Source of the DNA: Hahella sp. HN01
Lineage (GTDB): Bacteria > Pseudomonadota > Gammaproteobacteria > Pseudomonadales > Oleiphilaceae
NCBI RefSeq assembly: GCF_018986435.1
Contig: NZ_JAHMIN010000018.1
Span: 1-64,000, forward strand
Direction of reading: 5' to 3'
DNA: 64,000 bases
Shown here piece by piece: positions 16,658 to 26,089 of the stretch (within the stretch, counting starts at the first letter, position 1; each line of letters starts with the position of its first letter). The position numbers and the translations under genes were made by a program. Below the pieces are notes generated by a model. It searched no databases. It saw only the letters and a list, made by a program, of their open reading frames with translations, and was not told the DNA's origin.

Positions 16658-17776
16658 ATGCGTAGCTTTAGAATTACTCTCGTCATTCGTTTTATTGCAT
16701 TGGTCCTGCTGACGTCTCTTTCACCAGTAAGAAGCGCCGTCGCGGACGCCCAACTGGAGCGTTGGACGGAAGCCGTCAGGCAGACGCCTTACCGATACAG
16801 CCTCAACTTTTACCGCAATCTGAGCATCATCCGCACCTGGGTTTTGTTATCCACCGGATTTTGCGAAAAGCCTGACCGGCACATCCTGTTCGACAACCAG
16901 GGCATCTTCAAAGGCTATCTCAACAATCGGGATGATGAAGCCGACACCCAGCAGGCCATCAACCAGCTGCGTAAAAAGCTGGCGGCCAAACAGAAGGAGC
17001 CTTTCTGGGCGGAAGGTTCATTAAACGACGCCGGTTATCCTTTCGCGCTCGCCTGCGATCAACCCCACGTAGATCTGCAGGAGTCCGCGATGCGCATGTT
17101 GGGGCCGGATAAAGACGTATTAATCTGGGGCTCCTGGGACGGCTTAAAAGTCGGCGACAAGGATAAGCCTGTGCCGCTATACAAAGCCTTCATCGACATT
17201 TACGAAACACGCAAAGCCCAGGGACGCTATAGTTTCCCGGACTCCATCATGCGGGAAATCCTCGGCCAGGTTTTGATCGAAAGCGGCGGATTGAAAAACA
17301 GCCGCTCCGTCGCCAACGCCAATGGCATCATGCAATTGCGCACCACTGTGCTGAAGGATTGCGGCGTGCCCAAGCAGTATTACCTGCATCGTATGGCGCA
17401 GATTGACTGCGCGCTGAAGCTGTATCAACAGAATCATCGCAATCTGGAAGAGCCTTTTAACGCCTTGTTCGGCAAGCTGCCGGAGAAGAAACGCAACGCC
17501 TTGTACGGCCTGTTACTGATTCAGGCTTACCACGGCGGCGTCGGCCGTATTACACGCTTACTGAATGACGAGGAGCTGAACCAGAGCGCCCTGTATTTCA
17601 GCAGCCACCACCAAAGCTATAGCGCGGAAGATATTGCGCTGGGCATGGTGTATCACAATATGGGCAGGGATCATTTCGGGCTGGCGTCTCTGTTTTATCT
17701 GGTGGACGTCGCCATCGCGTCGGACAAACTTTGTGCGCATAAGGCGCTAAAAAACCTTAAATATTGCGCCGGATGA
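16658..17776 (+). CDS. Lytic transglycosylase-like exported protein
   Basis: A 372-residue exported protein (signal peptide around FRITLVIRFIALVLLTSLSPV). The centre carries an SLT-like signature: LIESGGLKNSRSVANANGIMQL, where the Glu in ESGG corresponds to the catalytic acid (residue 208) and GIMQL to the conserved G-x-MQL. A later YHNMG segment also fits. It may therefore cleave the glycan strand of peptidoglycan. The N-terminal 170 residues are not a domain I recognise. It stands alone, with the sensory operon 170 bp downstream. The ATG at 16658 follows an in-frame TTG at 16652; the ribosome site is weak. Confidence 0.65.
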   Translation: MRSFRITLVIRFIALVLLTSLSPVRSAVADAQLERWTEAVRQTPYRYSLNFYRNLSIIRTWVLLSTGFCEKPDRHILFDNQGIFKGYLNNRDDEADTQQAINQLRKKLAAKQKEPFWAEGSLNDAGYPFALACDQPHVDLQESAMRMLGPDKDVLIWGSWDGLKVGDKDKPVPLYKAFIDIYETRKAQGRYSFPDSIMREILGQVLIESGGLKNSRSVANANGIMQLRTTVLKDCGVPKQYYLHRMAQIDCALKLYQQNHRNLEEPFNALFGKLPEKKRNALYGLLLIQAYHGGVGRITRLLNDEELNQSALYFSSHHQSYSAEDIALGMVYHNMGRDHFGLASLFYLVDVAIASDKLCAHKALKNLKYCAG

Positions 17777-17943
17777 CTTTCTAAGGTAAAAGTCAGCTTT
17801 GTCAGCAGCGATTCCTCCTCACCGACAACCCGAGGGGCGATGGAAACGCAGAGCCGGAAGCGACGCCGGCTGATCTTGCAGGGAGCGGACGAATAAGAAC
17901 AAGACACCGGGAAACCTCATACCACACAACTAGACGCTATCAT

Positions 17944-20193
17944 ATGCGGTTGATAACTGTCCGAGCGACCAAAGAGCGACGCGGTCTGTCTGCGCTTGTT
18001 TTAGCTTGCGCCAGCTCTCTCGCCCATGCCGTCGAAAGCTCTTCGAACGATATGCTGGCGGCGGCCGACATCTCCATGACGGACTGGCAGTCCGCCGAGA
18101 TTCCGGTGGTGCTGACCCCGGCCCGACTCAAACAGCCCCGTTCGGAAACTCCCGCGACCGTAACAGTTCTAGATGCAGAGTTGCTGCATCGACTTGGCGT
18201 ACGTAATCTGCACGACGCCTTTCGTCTGGTTCCCGGCATGACTGTCGGGTCCGTGTCCTCCAACCTTCCTTCCGTCAGCTACCATGGCACTAACGCCAAC
18301 GAGCAGCGCCGCCTGCAGGTGCTGGTGGATGGGCGATCCGTCTACAACCCCAATCTGGCGGATGTGGACTGGCTCAATATTCCGGTCGCCCTGGAAGACA
18401 TCGCACGCATAGAAATTACCCGCGGCCCTAACGCCGCTGCTTACGGCGCCAATTCGTTCCTGGCTATCGTCAATATCATCACCAAACATCCCTATGACAC
18501 GCACGGGACCTCCCTTAGCTACTGGGACGGCAGCAATGGCTATAACCGCTATCACGCCAGCTATGGCGGAGGCGGCGACACCCTCAACTACCGTATTTCC
18601 GTGAACGGCAAGCAGGACGATGGTTTTGATCGTCGCGCCAATGGCGATCCCTTTATCGACAGCTACGATCTGGACGGATTTAACCTTTCCGCCAATGTGC
18701 AACTGGGACCCAGAGATAACCTGCAAGTGCAAGCAGGTCTGTTGAACGGCGACCATGACTATCACCCTGATACCGGCGACGGCCAGACCAGCGTCCCTGA
18801 GTCCGACGAACGGGACCGTTTCGCCTCGGTGAACTGGCGCCGGGAAGTGAACGCCAATCACTTTTTCCAGGTGCAAGCCTATGCGCATCGACGCATCCGG
18901 CGGCAGGACTGGACCAACTGTAATCACCCCATTCTATTCAGCGACAACCTGTCCGCCCTGTATGCAGCCAATCAACGTTTCGGCTCCATCCTGATCGGCG
19001 CCAACGGCGCAACCCTGGCTGAGATCTACGCCAACATTGTCTCCGGGCCGGGCTCGGGGCTTGGCTCTGCGGAAGACGACGCGATCGCCCGCACGCTTAT
19101 TGAAGAAATGTCCGCCAGCGATCCCGACGCCATCGTCTGCGGCAGAATTAACCTGGACATCGCCGAAACCCGTCAGGACATCGAACTGCAGGACACTTAC
19201 ACCTTTTCCGATGAAGTCAGGCTGGTGTCCGGTTTGAGCTTTCGTAAAGACAGTTTTTACTCAGAAACTTACTTCAACGGCGGCGATGATAACTATCTGC
19301 AACGGGCGTTTTTCAATCTGGAATACCGCCCTCAGCCGGACCTCGGCTTCAACCTGGGCGGCATGGCGGAACATGATCAGGCTAACGGCGGTTATTTCTC
19401 CCCCCGGGGCGCCATGTTCTACCACCTGACGCCCAACCAGACATTGCGTCTGGTGGTGTCCCATGCCGTGCGCACACCTGACACCTATGAGCAGTCCGTC
19501 GCCTGGAGTTTTGTCGCCAGGGATCTGGACCCGCCGCTGGATGGCGAGACCGAAGCCCGCAGTTTTCTGATCCGGTCGCCGGGAGGGCTGGATAACGAAA
19601 AAATCGTCTCCCGCGAAATCGGCTACTATCTCAACTATCCGGAATGGGGGCTGGAAGCGGACATCAAGGTGTTTCGCGATAACATGTGGGACCTTATCAG
19701 CGCGCCATTGCAGTACTTTTCCTTCGAGCCCGAAAACAACCTCAAAATCGAGCAAACCGGCTTCGAGGTCGAAACCACCTACTCTCCTTCCTTGCGCGAC
19801 ACCCTCAGAGCAACCTACGCTTATCTGGATCAGGATGAGGAATACACCGGCTCTGTGACGGACTTTTACACCGCCTACACCAGTTTCGACGTCAGTCGTT
19901 TGTTCCAGATTGAGTCCCGCATGTCCGCCCGCCATAGCGGCAGTTTCGCCTGGCTGCGACGGATCAGCGACCGATTTGATGCGGCGGCGGCTTACTATCT
20001 GGCCGACGCCATTGGCGACTACGTCTACGAACGCGCCGACCTGACCGTCAGCTATCATCGCCGCCTGGGTCGCGGCCAAATGGAACTATCCGCAAAACTG
20101 GAGCATTACCTGAACGATGACCCGATCATGTATCGCGACAACGTCCTGGACGACCGCACCCATCTGTTCTTGTCCGCGAACCTGAAGTTTTGA
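17944..20193 (+). CDS. TonB-dependent outer-membrane receptor
   Basis: A 749-residue outer-membrane receptor. After a signal peptide (LSALVLACASSLAHA) it has the plug domain (VLTPARLKQPRSETPATVTVLDAELL, then VLVDGRSVY, IEITRGPNAAAYGANSFLAIVNIIT) and a 22-strand-type barrel that ends in Phe (LFLSANLKF). It imports or senses a bulky ligand, energised by TonB. It overlaps or nearly abuts the next two genes: a periplasmic binding-like protein and a hybrid histidine kinase. That arrangement suggests sensing of the ligand rather than just import. The ligand is not evident, and no siderophore genes are nearby. Confidence 0.92.
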   Translation: MRLITVRATKERRGLSALVLACASSLAHAVESSSNDMLAAADISMTDWQSAEIPVVLTPARLKQPRSETPATVTVLDAELLHRLGVRNLHDAFRLVPGMTVGSVSSNLPSVSYHGTNANEQRRLQVLVDGRSVYNPNLADVDWLNIPVALEDIARIEITRGPNAAAYGANSFLAIVNIITKHPYDTHGTSLSYWDGSNGYNRYHASYGGGGDTLNYRISVNGKQDDGFDRRANGDPFIDSYDLDGFNLSANVQLGPRDNLQVQAGLLNGDHDYHPDTGDGQTSVPESDERDRFASVNWRREVNANHFFQVQAYAHRRIRRQDWTNCNHPILFSDNLSALYAANQRFGSILIGANGATLAEIYANIVSGPGSGLGSAEDDAIARTLIEEMSASDPDAIVCGRINLDIAETRQDIELQDTYTFSDEVRLVSGLSFRKDSFYSETYFNGGDDNYLQRAFFNLEYRPQPDLGFNLGGMAEHDQANGGYFSPRGAMFYHLTPNQTLRLVVSHAVRTPDTYEQSVAWSFVARDLDPPLDGETEARSFLIRSPGGLDNEKIVSREIGYYLNYPEWGLEADIKVFRDNMWDLISAPLQYFSFEPENNLKIEQTGFEVETTYSPSLRDTLRATYAYLDQDEEYTGSVTDFYTAYTSFDVSRLFQIESRMSARHSGSFAWLRRISDRFDAAAAYYLADAIGDYVYERADLTVSYHRRLGRGQMELSAKLEHYLNDDPIMYRDNVLDDRTHLFLSANLKF

Positions 20194-20207
20194 GGCGGGG
20201 ACCAGGG

Positions 20208-21155
20208 ATGGCCGGTATTATTTCATCGTTAGTCCTCTCTCTCACCGCCTCCCGGCGTTACGTGGTCTGGGCCGCCTTGATGCTGGCGCTGTCTCTCGCC
20301 ACCGCCGCAGGCGCCCAGGAGTTCAGTCTGAAAGTCTATGTGGCCGGGCCGGAAAGAACGCCAATCGCCGCCAAGTTCCTGGAGGAATTCAAAGCGCTGT
20401 CTCCCGCTCCCTGGCGCGCGGAGTTCATCAGCGACGCCAACATTCACTTCTCCACACTGGAGAACAACGCCGTCATTCTGGCGTTGGGCGAGCGGGCATT
20501 GCAGCAAAGTCTGGCGGGGGCTAAAGGACAACTGGTGATCAGTCTGTTTGTCAGTCGCAGCGACTATCTGAGATTAACCCGGGAATATCCCGGCGCAACG
20601 CCGCACACCGCTATCTTTTTGGATGCGCCGTTGCAGCGACAGGCGCGACTGGCGGGCTTGATACTGCCCACCGCCCGGACGGCGGGGGTACTCAGCGCCC
20701 AGCCATTGACAGACTTGCCCGCCACGCCGGTGGCCGAACAACTACTCAGCAATTATCCCTTATCCCAATATGAAAGCGCGCAACGCATGCTCAGCGCCGC
20801 GCTGGACAATACCGACTATCTGTTGGGCATTCTGGACACTGATGTTTTCAACGGCTCGCAGATCAAACACATATTGCTCACCGCCTACCGTCACAATCGC
20901 TTTTTGATCGGCCCCTCTCTCGCTTTCGTCAAAGCCGGGGCGCTCGCCACTACTTATTCAACCAGCGCCGACTTCGCCCGTCAGACGACGGAAATAGTCC
21001 AGCGCTATCTTACTGACAAAAAGCCAGCTCCAGCGGAGCATTCCCGCTACTTTTCCGTCGCCGTCAATATCCAGGTGGCGCGCTCGCTGAATTTAATCAT
21101 TCCCGATGCCTACGAGTTGCAGCATCGCCTGGAAATGTCAGAGGCTGAACAATGA
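20208..21155 (+). CDS. Periplasmic ABC-type substrate-binding-like protein, sensory partner
   Basis: A protein of about 315 residues. It has a signal peptide ending AAGAQ and a two-lobed fold resembling the ABC substrate-binding proteins of the YrzO/TrpX type (DUF534-like), with ALGERALQQSLAG, then VLSAQPLTD and YLLGILDTDVFNGSQIKHILLTAYRHN. The ATG at 20208 is preferred to a TTG at 20190 because the GGGG-rich site precedes it. It overlaps the start of the kinase gene by 4 bp (ATGA) and follows the receptor gene directly. No ABC permease or ATPase is present, so it probably passes a ligand signal to the kinase periplasmic domain (inference). Confidence 0.75.
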   Translation: MAGIISSLVLSLTASRRYVVWAALMLALSLATAAGAQEFSLKVYVAGPERTPIAAKFLEEFKALSPAPWRAEFISDANIHFSTLENNAVILALGERALQQSLAGAKGQLVISLFVSRSDYLRLTREYPGATPHTAIFLDAPLQRQARLAGLILPTARTAGVLSAQPLTDLPATPVAEQLLSNYPLSQYESAQRMLSAALDNTDYLLGILDTDVFNGSQIKHILLTAYRHNRFLIGPSLAFVKAGALATTYSTSADFARQTTEIVQRYLTDKKPAPAEHSRYFSVAVNIQVARSLNLIIPDAYELQHRLEMSEAEQ

Positions 21156-23131
21156 AACGCGGTTTTCAAGACTGGAGCGTTTACAAAAAGTCGTTACTGC
21201 TCGGCCTGTTGCCCAGCGGTTTGATGTTTGCGTGCCTGGTTTTCTTCTTCACCACCGTGCGGCTGAGCGAAGCCCGCACTGACCTGATCGCGCGGGGACA
21301 ACTGATCGCCGACCAGCTCGCTCCGGCGGTGGAATATGACGTCATCTCCGGCAATACCGGCGCACTCGAGAAGCTGCTTGGCAAAGTCGCTCAGTCACCG
21401 CTGGTGCACCACATCACCATTCATGACTCCTTTGGCAACTTGATGGCGGAGATCGACGGCGCGGGACGCAAACTGGCTGACGCCGATGAAACGCCCATCG
21501 TGCTGTCTGCGGATATTCTGCAGTCGCAGATCGAATTGGAGAACGACGCCTTCGCCAGTTTCGCCAGCGAGTTCCAGTTCACAACCGGTCCTTCGCGGAT
21601 CGGCAAGGTGGAAGTCGCTATTACTGAAAGCGTCATCATTGAGGGCCAGCATCGGATTATCTACAGCTCCTTCACTGTGGCCGCTCTACTCATGTTTCTC
21701 ACCTATCTGCTAATCCGGAATATGGCCCGCTCCATCGCCAATCCCATTGAGCAGCTCACCGCCGGTGTGGAGTTAATTAAAAACGGCGACTACCGCACCC
21801 GGGCGCCGGACATCAGAGGTCTGGAACTGAGCCGATTACGGGACAGCATCAATCAGTTAGCTGTTGCGCTGGAAAAAGCCAGCCTGGAGCAGACGGAACA
21901 CCTGGGAATGATCGAAACCGCGCGCAACGAGGCAGAGAGCGCCAGCAAGGCCAAGAGCGAGTTTCTGGCCATTATGAGCCATGAGTTACGCACCCCCATG
22001 AACGGCGTGTTGGGCATGTTGCAGTTATTGCAGGAAACCCAGCAGGACGAGGAACAGAAGGAATATACCCATGTCGCCATGCGCTCCACGGAACACTTGA
22101 TCGCTATCATCGACGATATTCTGGATTTCTCCAAAATTGAGCGCGGACGTCTTTCCATCGACCCCATTGAATTTAACCTGCGCTCCCTGGTGGAGGAAAC
22201 GCTCAACGCCTTCCGCCCTCAGGTCGAAGAAAAAGGCCTGTTATTGCATCAGGAGTACGAAGGCGAGCTTCAGGACGCGCTAGTCACCGCCGACCCCGCC
22301 CGTATTCGCCAAGTGCTCGCTAACCTGATTAACAACGCCATCAAGTTTACCGCGGAGGGCTATATCCGCGTGCACGCCAATTGGGAAGAAATCGGCGCAG
22401 ACAAAGTCTGCTTCACCTGCGAAGTGGAGGACAGCGGTATCGGCATCGCTCCCGAACAGCAGCGCCGCATGTTCAGCTCGTTCCAACAGGCGGACCAGTC
22501 CAATTCGCGGCGCTACGGAGGAACCGGCCTCGGTCTGGCGATCGCCAAGCGACTGCTGGAGTTGATGGAAGGGGAGATTTTCGTTGAAAGTGAATCCGGT
22601 AAAGGCAGCTGCTTCAAATTCGCGCTAACGCTGCACTACCGGCGCTCACCGGACGGCGCCAGTTGGAGCGCTCCGGCGGCCGGACCGATTCCTCAGTTCC
22701 AGGGCCGGGTTTTGATCGTGGAGGATAATCAGGTCAACCAGAAAGTCACCTGCGGCATCCTCAACAAGCTGGGCGTGGAGACTGAAAATGCCGACAACGG
22801 CGAAGAAGCCCTGCAAAAAGTACGCGGGAGCAAATACGACCTGATCTTCATGGACTGTCAGATGCCAATCATGGACGGGTATCAGGCCACCGCCAAGATC
22901 CGGCAGATGGAAACCCGCGCAGGCGTCAAACCTACTCCCATTGTCGCGTTGACGGCCAACGCCCTGGAAGGCGCCGCCGACGCCTGTCGTAAGGCCGGTA
23001 TGGATGATTACCTGAGCAAACCCATCAAGAAGCAACAGCTGGTGGATTGCCTGCAGACCTGGCTGGGCGAATCCGACGCGGAAAATCCCACGCCGGAGAA
23101 CGCCGCCGCTCACGGCGATGAAGATCGCTAA
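21152..23131 (+). CDS. Hybrid sensor histidine kinase with receiver domain
   Basis: A 659-residue membrane kinase. Two transmembrane helices (near residues 14-37 and 175-192) flank a periplasmic sensor of about 140 residues. A HAMP segment follows (NPIEQLTAGVELIKNGDYRTR), then HisKA with the phospho-acceptor His277 in SHELRTP. The ATPase domain shows NLINNAIKFT, DSGIGI and GGTGLGLAI. A receiver domain has Asp568 in FMDCQMP and Lys in YLSKPI. There is no Hpt domain or DNA-binding output, so a separate phosphotransferase and regulator must complete the relay. It is translationally coupled (4-bp overlap) to the binding protein gene. Confidence 0.93.
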   Translation: MKRGFQDWSVYKKSLLLGLLPSGLMFACLVFFFTTVRLSEARTDLIARGQLIADQLAPAVEYDVISGNTGALEKLLGKVAQSPLVHHITIHDSFGNLMAEIDGAGRKLADADETPIVLSADILQSQIELENDAFASFASEFQFTTGPSRIGKVEVAITESVIIEGQHRIIYSSFTVAALLMFLTYLLIRNMARSIANPIEQLTAGVELIKNGDYRTRAPDIRGLELSRLRDSINQLAVALEKASLEQTEHLGMIETARNEAESASKAKSEFLAIMSHELRTPMNGVLGMLQLLQETQQDEEQKEYTHVAMRSTEHLIAIIDDILDFSKIERGRLSIDPIEFNLRSLVEETLNAFRPQVEEKGLLLHQEYEGELQDALVTADPARIRQVLANLINNAIKFTAEGYIRVHANWEEIGADKVCFTCEVEDSGIGIAPEQQRRMFSSFQQADQSNSRRYGGTGLGLAIAKRLLELMEGEIFVESESGKGSCFKFALTLHYRRSPDGASWSAPAAGPIPQFQGRVLIVEDNQVNQKVTCGILNKLGVETENADNGEEALQKVRGSKYDLIFMDCQMPIMDGYQATAKIRQMETRAGVKPTPIVALTANALEGAADACRKAGMDDYLSKPIKKQQLVDCLQTWLGESDAENPTPENAAAHGDEDR

Positions 23132-23152
23132 AAGAAGCGTTCGACGCGGCCC

Positions 23153-24499
23153 CTAAACAGGCTGCCGCATAGTGACGAACTCTTCCGCACTGGAAGGATG
23201 GATACCGATGGTGGTGTCAAATATCGCCTTGGTGGCGCCAGCTCGAATCGCCACCGCCAATCCCTGAATAATCTCCGCCGCTTCCGGGCCGACCATGTGC
23301 GCGCCAAGAACCACATCCGTATCCCCGTCCACAATCAGTTTCATCATGGTGCGCTCCTGATTGCCGCTGAGAGTGTTTTTCAAAGCGCGGAAGCTGGAGC
23401 GGAAAACTTTGATATGACTGTGCCTCGCCCTCGCCTCTTCCTCAGTTGGGCCTATCGTAGCGACGCTGGGCTGGGAGAACACCGCCGTGGGGATGCGTTC
23501 ATAATCCACCGACACCGGATTCTCGCCAAACAAGTAGTTAGCAACGTACATGCCTTCTGACAGCGCCACCGGCGTGAGCTGATAACGGTCAATCACATCA
23601 CCGACGGCGAATATGCCAGGCACATTGGTCTGGTAATCGTCATCCACCAGCACCTCGCCTCTGGCGCCTAGCTTGACGCCGCTTTCCTCCAATCCCAGTC
23701 CGGCTGTATTTGGCGTTCTACCCGTCGCATGAAGCGTTAGTCCTACCTGCAGCGTGTCGCCGGATTTGAGCTTCACCAAATAAGGCGCAACGTCGTCGCT
23801 AGTCTTTTCGATGGCGACGACATCCTCTTCCAAGTGAAGATGAATGCCTTTCTTGACGATCTCATCGTGCAAGAAGTCGCGAATATCCCCGTCGAACTTC
23901 TTCAACAGACGCGGACCGCGATAAACCAGGTGAGTCTCTACGCCAAGGCCCGCGAGTATTCCGGCGAACTCCACGGCGATATAACCGCCGCCCACCACAA
24001 TCGCCTTATTCGGCAGACGCTCCAGGTAGAACATAGCGTCGGAATCCAGACTATGTTCGCAACCTGGGAACTCCGGCATGAACGACTTGCTGCCGGTAGC
24101 CACCAGAATATGTTTTGTTTGCAGCACCTCGCCGTTTACTTCAACTTGGCCGGGGGCTTTAATCGTCCCGCGCCCGTCAATAATTTCCACGCCGGCGTTT
24201 TTGAGAAGATTCTCATAAATGCCGTTCAAGCGTTTGATTTCATTATCTTTGTTTTCCACCAGCCGACGCCAGTTGAAGGTTGGTGATCCTGTATCCCAAC
24301 CGAAGCCCTGGGCGTCGTGGAAGTCTTCACCGTAGTGGGAAGCGTAGACAAACAGCTTTTTCGGCACGCAACCTACGTTAACGCAGGTGCCGCCGTAGAA
24401 ACGCTCTTCGATAATGGCGACTTTCGCCCCTGACTGAGCCGCGACGCGAGCCGCCCTCACGCCTCCAGAACCGGCCCCAATAACAACTAAATCATACAT
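23153..24499 (-). CDS. gor: Glutathione-disulfide reductase
   Basis: A 448-residue flavoprotein that reduces oxidised glutathione with NADPH in the cytoplasm. The FAD-binding GAGSGGVRAAR, the redox pair C39VNVGC44 in GGTCVNVGCVPKKL, the NADPH-binding GGGYIAVEFAGI, and ATGRTPNT are all visible. The C-terminal HPSSAEE holds the catalytic His and Glu. Size and spacing match Gor, and a trypanothione-type reductase is less likely. It converges on the sensor-kinase gene and stands as a single gene. Confidence 0.92.
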   Translation of the reverse strand: MYDLVVIGAGSGGVRAARVAAQSGAKVAIIEERFYGGTCVNVGCVPKKLFVYASHYGEDFHDAQGFGWDTGSPTFNWRRLVENKDNEIKRLNGIYENLLKNAGVEIIDGRGTIKAPGQVEVNGEVLQTKHILVATGSKSFMPEFPGCEHSLDSDAMFYLERLPNKAIVVGGGYIAVEFAGILAGLGVETHLVYRGPRLLKKFDGDIRDFLHDEIVKKGIHLHLEEDVVAIEKTSDDVAPYLVKLKSGDTLQVGLTLHATGRTPNTAGLGLEESGVKLGARGEVLVDDDYQTNVPGIFAVGDVIDRYQLTPVALSEGMYVANYLFGENPVSVDYERIPTAVFSQPSVATIGPTEEEARARHSHIKVFRSSFRALKNTLSGNQERTMMKLIVDGDTDVVLGAHMVGPEAAEIIQGLAVAIRAGATKAIFDTTIGIHPSSAEEFVTMRQPV

Positions 24500-24557
24500 T
24501 TAAAGCGCCTTATTAAGCTTTTACGTTAGGCAAATTAATAAATCGGCGGACAGCGCT

Positions 24558-25184
24558 TCAGTGGCAAGGTTTGAACAACACCGTTTCGGTGACGTTGCCC
24601 AAACGCACCTCGCCTACTTTTTCATAGCCCAGCCCGAGATAAAAGCGCAGGTAACGCGCATTGCCAGTATCCAGCCCAATGCCGGAGGACAGAGGACTCT
24701 CCCGGCAGATGCCTTCAATCACCTGCATCAGCATACGTCCGTATCCCTTACTCTGGTATTTGGGGTGCACACCGATAAAAGGCAAGTGGTGATGGGTGTC
24801 TTTCGGCAAACAGGCGTGCACCTGCTCGTGGTAATCAATGTAACGTTTGGTGGAGGACAAACCCGCGGTCAGCATCATTCTGATGCGCCAGTTCAGTTGA
24901 TCGGCGAGACTGAACCTGGCTTCCGGGCTGCCAATAAATGCAACCGCCACCAGCGTATCCTCATCCACCAACCCCAGCGCATCCTGATTGTGCGCAAAGT
25001 GCAGCTCCAACCCTTCACGGATGGTGGCGCGAACTCTTTGGTCATAACCGGGGCGGGAAGAATCAAATAAATACTGAAAGGTGGGTTCATGGCGGTAGGC
25101 ATGAAACAGAATGGACTTTGCTTCAGACAACGCGCTTCTGTCCAAGCGCACTAAAGCAGTGTCAGCGACGAGGTCCCCAGTCAT
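24558..25184 (-). CDS. GNAT-family N-acetyltransferase
   Basis: A 208-residue acetyltransferase of the GNAT superfamily. The acetyl-CoA-binding motif appears as PFIGVHPKYQSKGYGRMLMQVI, followed by GIGLDTGNARYLRFYLGLGYEKVGEV, which is a typical motif B. The N-terminal part (residues 15-110) is the variable substrate-recognition half. The substrate is not recognisable. It is followed at 58 bp by gor on the same strand, but a functional link is not obvious. Confidence 0.82.
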   Translation of the reverse strand: MTGDLVADTALVRLDRSALSEAKSILFHAYRHEPTFQYLFDSSRPGYDQRVRATIREGLELHFAHNQDALGLVDEDTLVAVAFIGSPEARFSLADQLNWRIRMMLTAGLSSTKRYIDYHEQVHACLPKDTHHHLPFIGVHPKYQSKGYGRMLMQVIEGICRESPLSSGIGLDTGNARYLRFYLGLGYEKVGEVRLGNVTETVLFKPCH

Positions 25185-25561
25185 TTTATGGTCTCCTGAG
25201 AGCTAGAAAGTATCATTATTTTTATATTTGTACTTCCAAGCGCGCTGAACAGGCGTTCTACAGGCCCAAGCCGGTTAATACCGGCCAGACGCACCGTTAC
25301 CCGCAGGGGTCTCTCCAGGCGCTTGCCGACTGTATTACTGCTGTCGTTCCTTTTACTGCTTCAGCATTAAAAACCGCTTCCCTAGTCGTTTTAACGCATG
25401 CCCAAAGAGGAAAGTTCCCGCCCCTGGGCTTCGGGTTATACAACCCGCTGACGCGTCCTTGCGCCAGTCAATAAAATGGGTCCGTTATCTGAATTCTGAC
25501 GAATTTTCCGGATAGCGTCAGCGGCTGATGAAAACAGCCGCATCCACTGATAATAAAGGGA
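25185..25561. other. Hairpin-rich intergenic region, possible small RNA
   Basis: 377 bp without a convincing gene, between the end of the secretion cluster and the start of the GNAT gene. Three perfect hairpins are visible: GCCGGT/ACCGGC at 25270-25285, CGGGTT/AACCCG at 25432-25447, and GCGGCTG/CAGCCGC at 25521-25541. The last may end the gsp transcript. The others have no assigned role and could be part of a small RNA or leader. Confidence 0.4.
25521..25541 (-). terminator. Hairpin after the gsp cluster
   Basis: GCGGCTG pairs with CAGCCGC around a 7-base loop, about 20 bp past the gspM stop codon. The expected T-run is missing, so termination may be Rho-assisted. Confidence 0.4.
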
Positions 25562-26086
25562 TTAAATGCTTAAGGAAAGCCTGGAGCTGACAACTCCGGG
25601 CGCATCGGCTTTATCTACGGTGATCTGCTCAACCGCGACGCCATAGTTCTTCTCAAGCTCGCCCAGCCACAGCATCAGTTGGTTGAACGAGACTTTATCC
25701 AGCCACACATTGACCTTGTCTTCACCGCGCGGCTCGAAACGCTGTAGCTCCAGTCCAAACTTACGCGCGCTGCTGCCCACGGTGGACAACAATGACTGGC
25801 CGCCGGAGATCGAACCTTTACCAGAACCGCTTTGACGCGATGATGCACGGGCGCGGGCTTCATTCTCTTTCATCCAGGTCAAAGACTCGTGCGATGCTTC
25901 CGCACTGTTCTTTGAACTCTCGACAAAGTCCTGCACCGGAGCCCATACAAACATGTAAACACTGAACGCCGCCACGACCAGAATCATCCACTTCAGAGCG
26001 GTCTGATCACGCTGCGATAGGCCGTAAAACCAGCTCAGGCCCTTGCCCACGGCGGGGATCTTTTTAAGTTGCTGCATGCTTCCCAT
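25562..26086 (-). CDS. gspM: Type II secretion protein GspM
   Basis: A 174-residue inner-membrane protein of the type II secretion platform, where GspM pairs with GspL. A short cytoplasmic tail is followed by one transmembrane helix (WMILVVAAFSVYMFVWAPV) and a periplasmic ferredoxin-like domain (LLSTVGSSARKFGLELQRFEP, FNQLMLWLGELEKNYGVAVEQI). Both features and length match the family. It is the last gene of the minus-strand cluster, directly after gspL, with a GGAG site. gspN, often the next gene, is absent. Confidence 0.88.
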   Translation of the reverse strand: MGSMQQLKKIPAVGKGLSWFYGLSQRDQTALKWMILVVAAFSVYMFVWAPVQDFVESSKNSAEASHESLTWMKENEARARASSRQSGSGKGSISGGQSLLSTVGSSARKFGLELQRFEPRGEDKVNVWLDKVSFNQLMLWLGELEKNYGVAVEQITVDKADAPGVVSSRLSLSI

Positions 26087-26089
26087 TGC

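Noticed and set aside
18169-20079. Long antisense frames opposite the TonB receptor
   Set aside because: Shadows of high-GC coding sequence; the sense frame has clear domain motifs.
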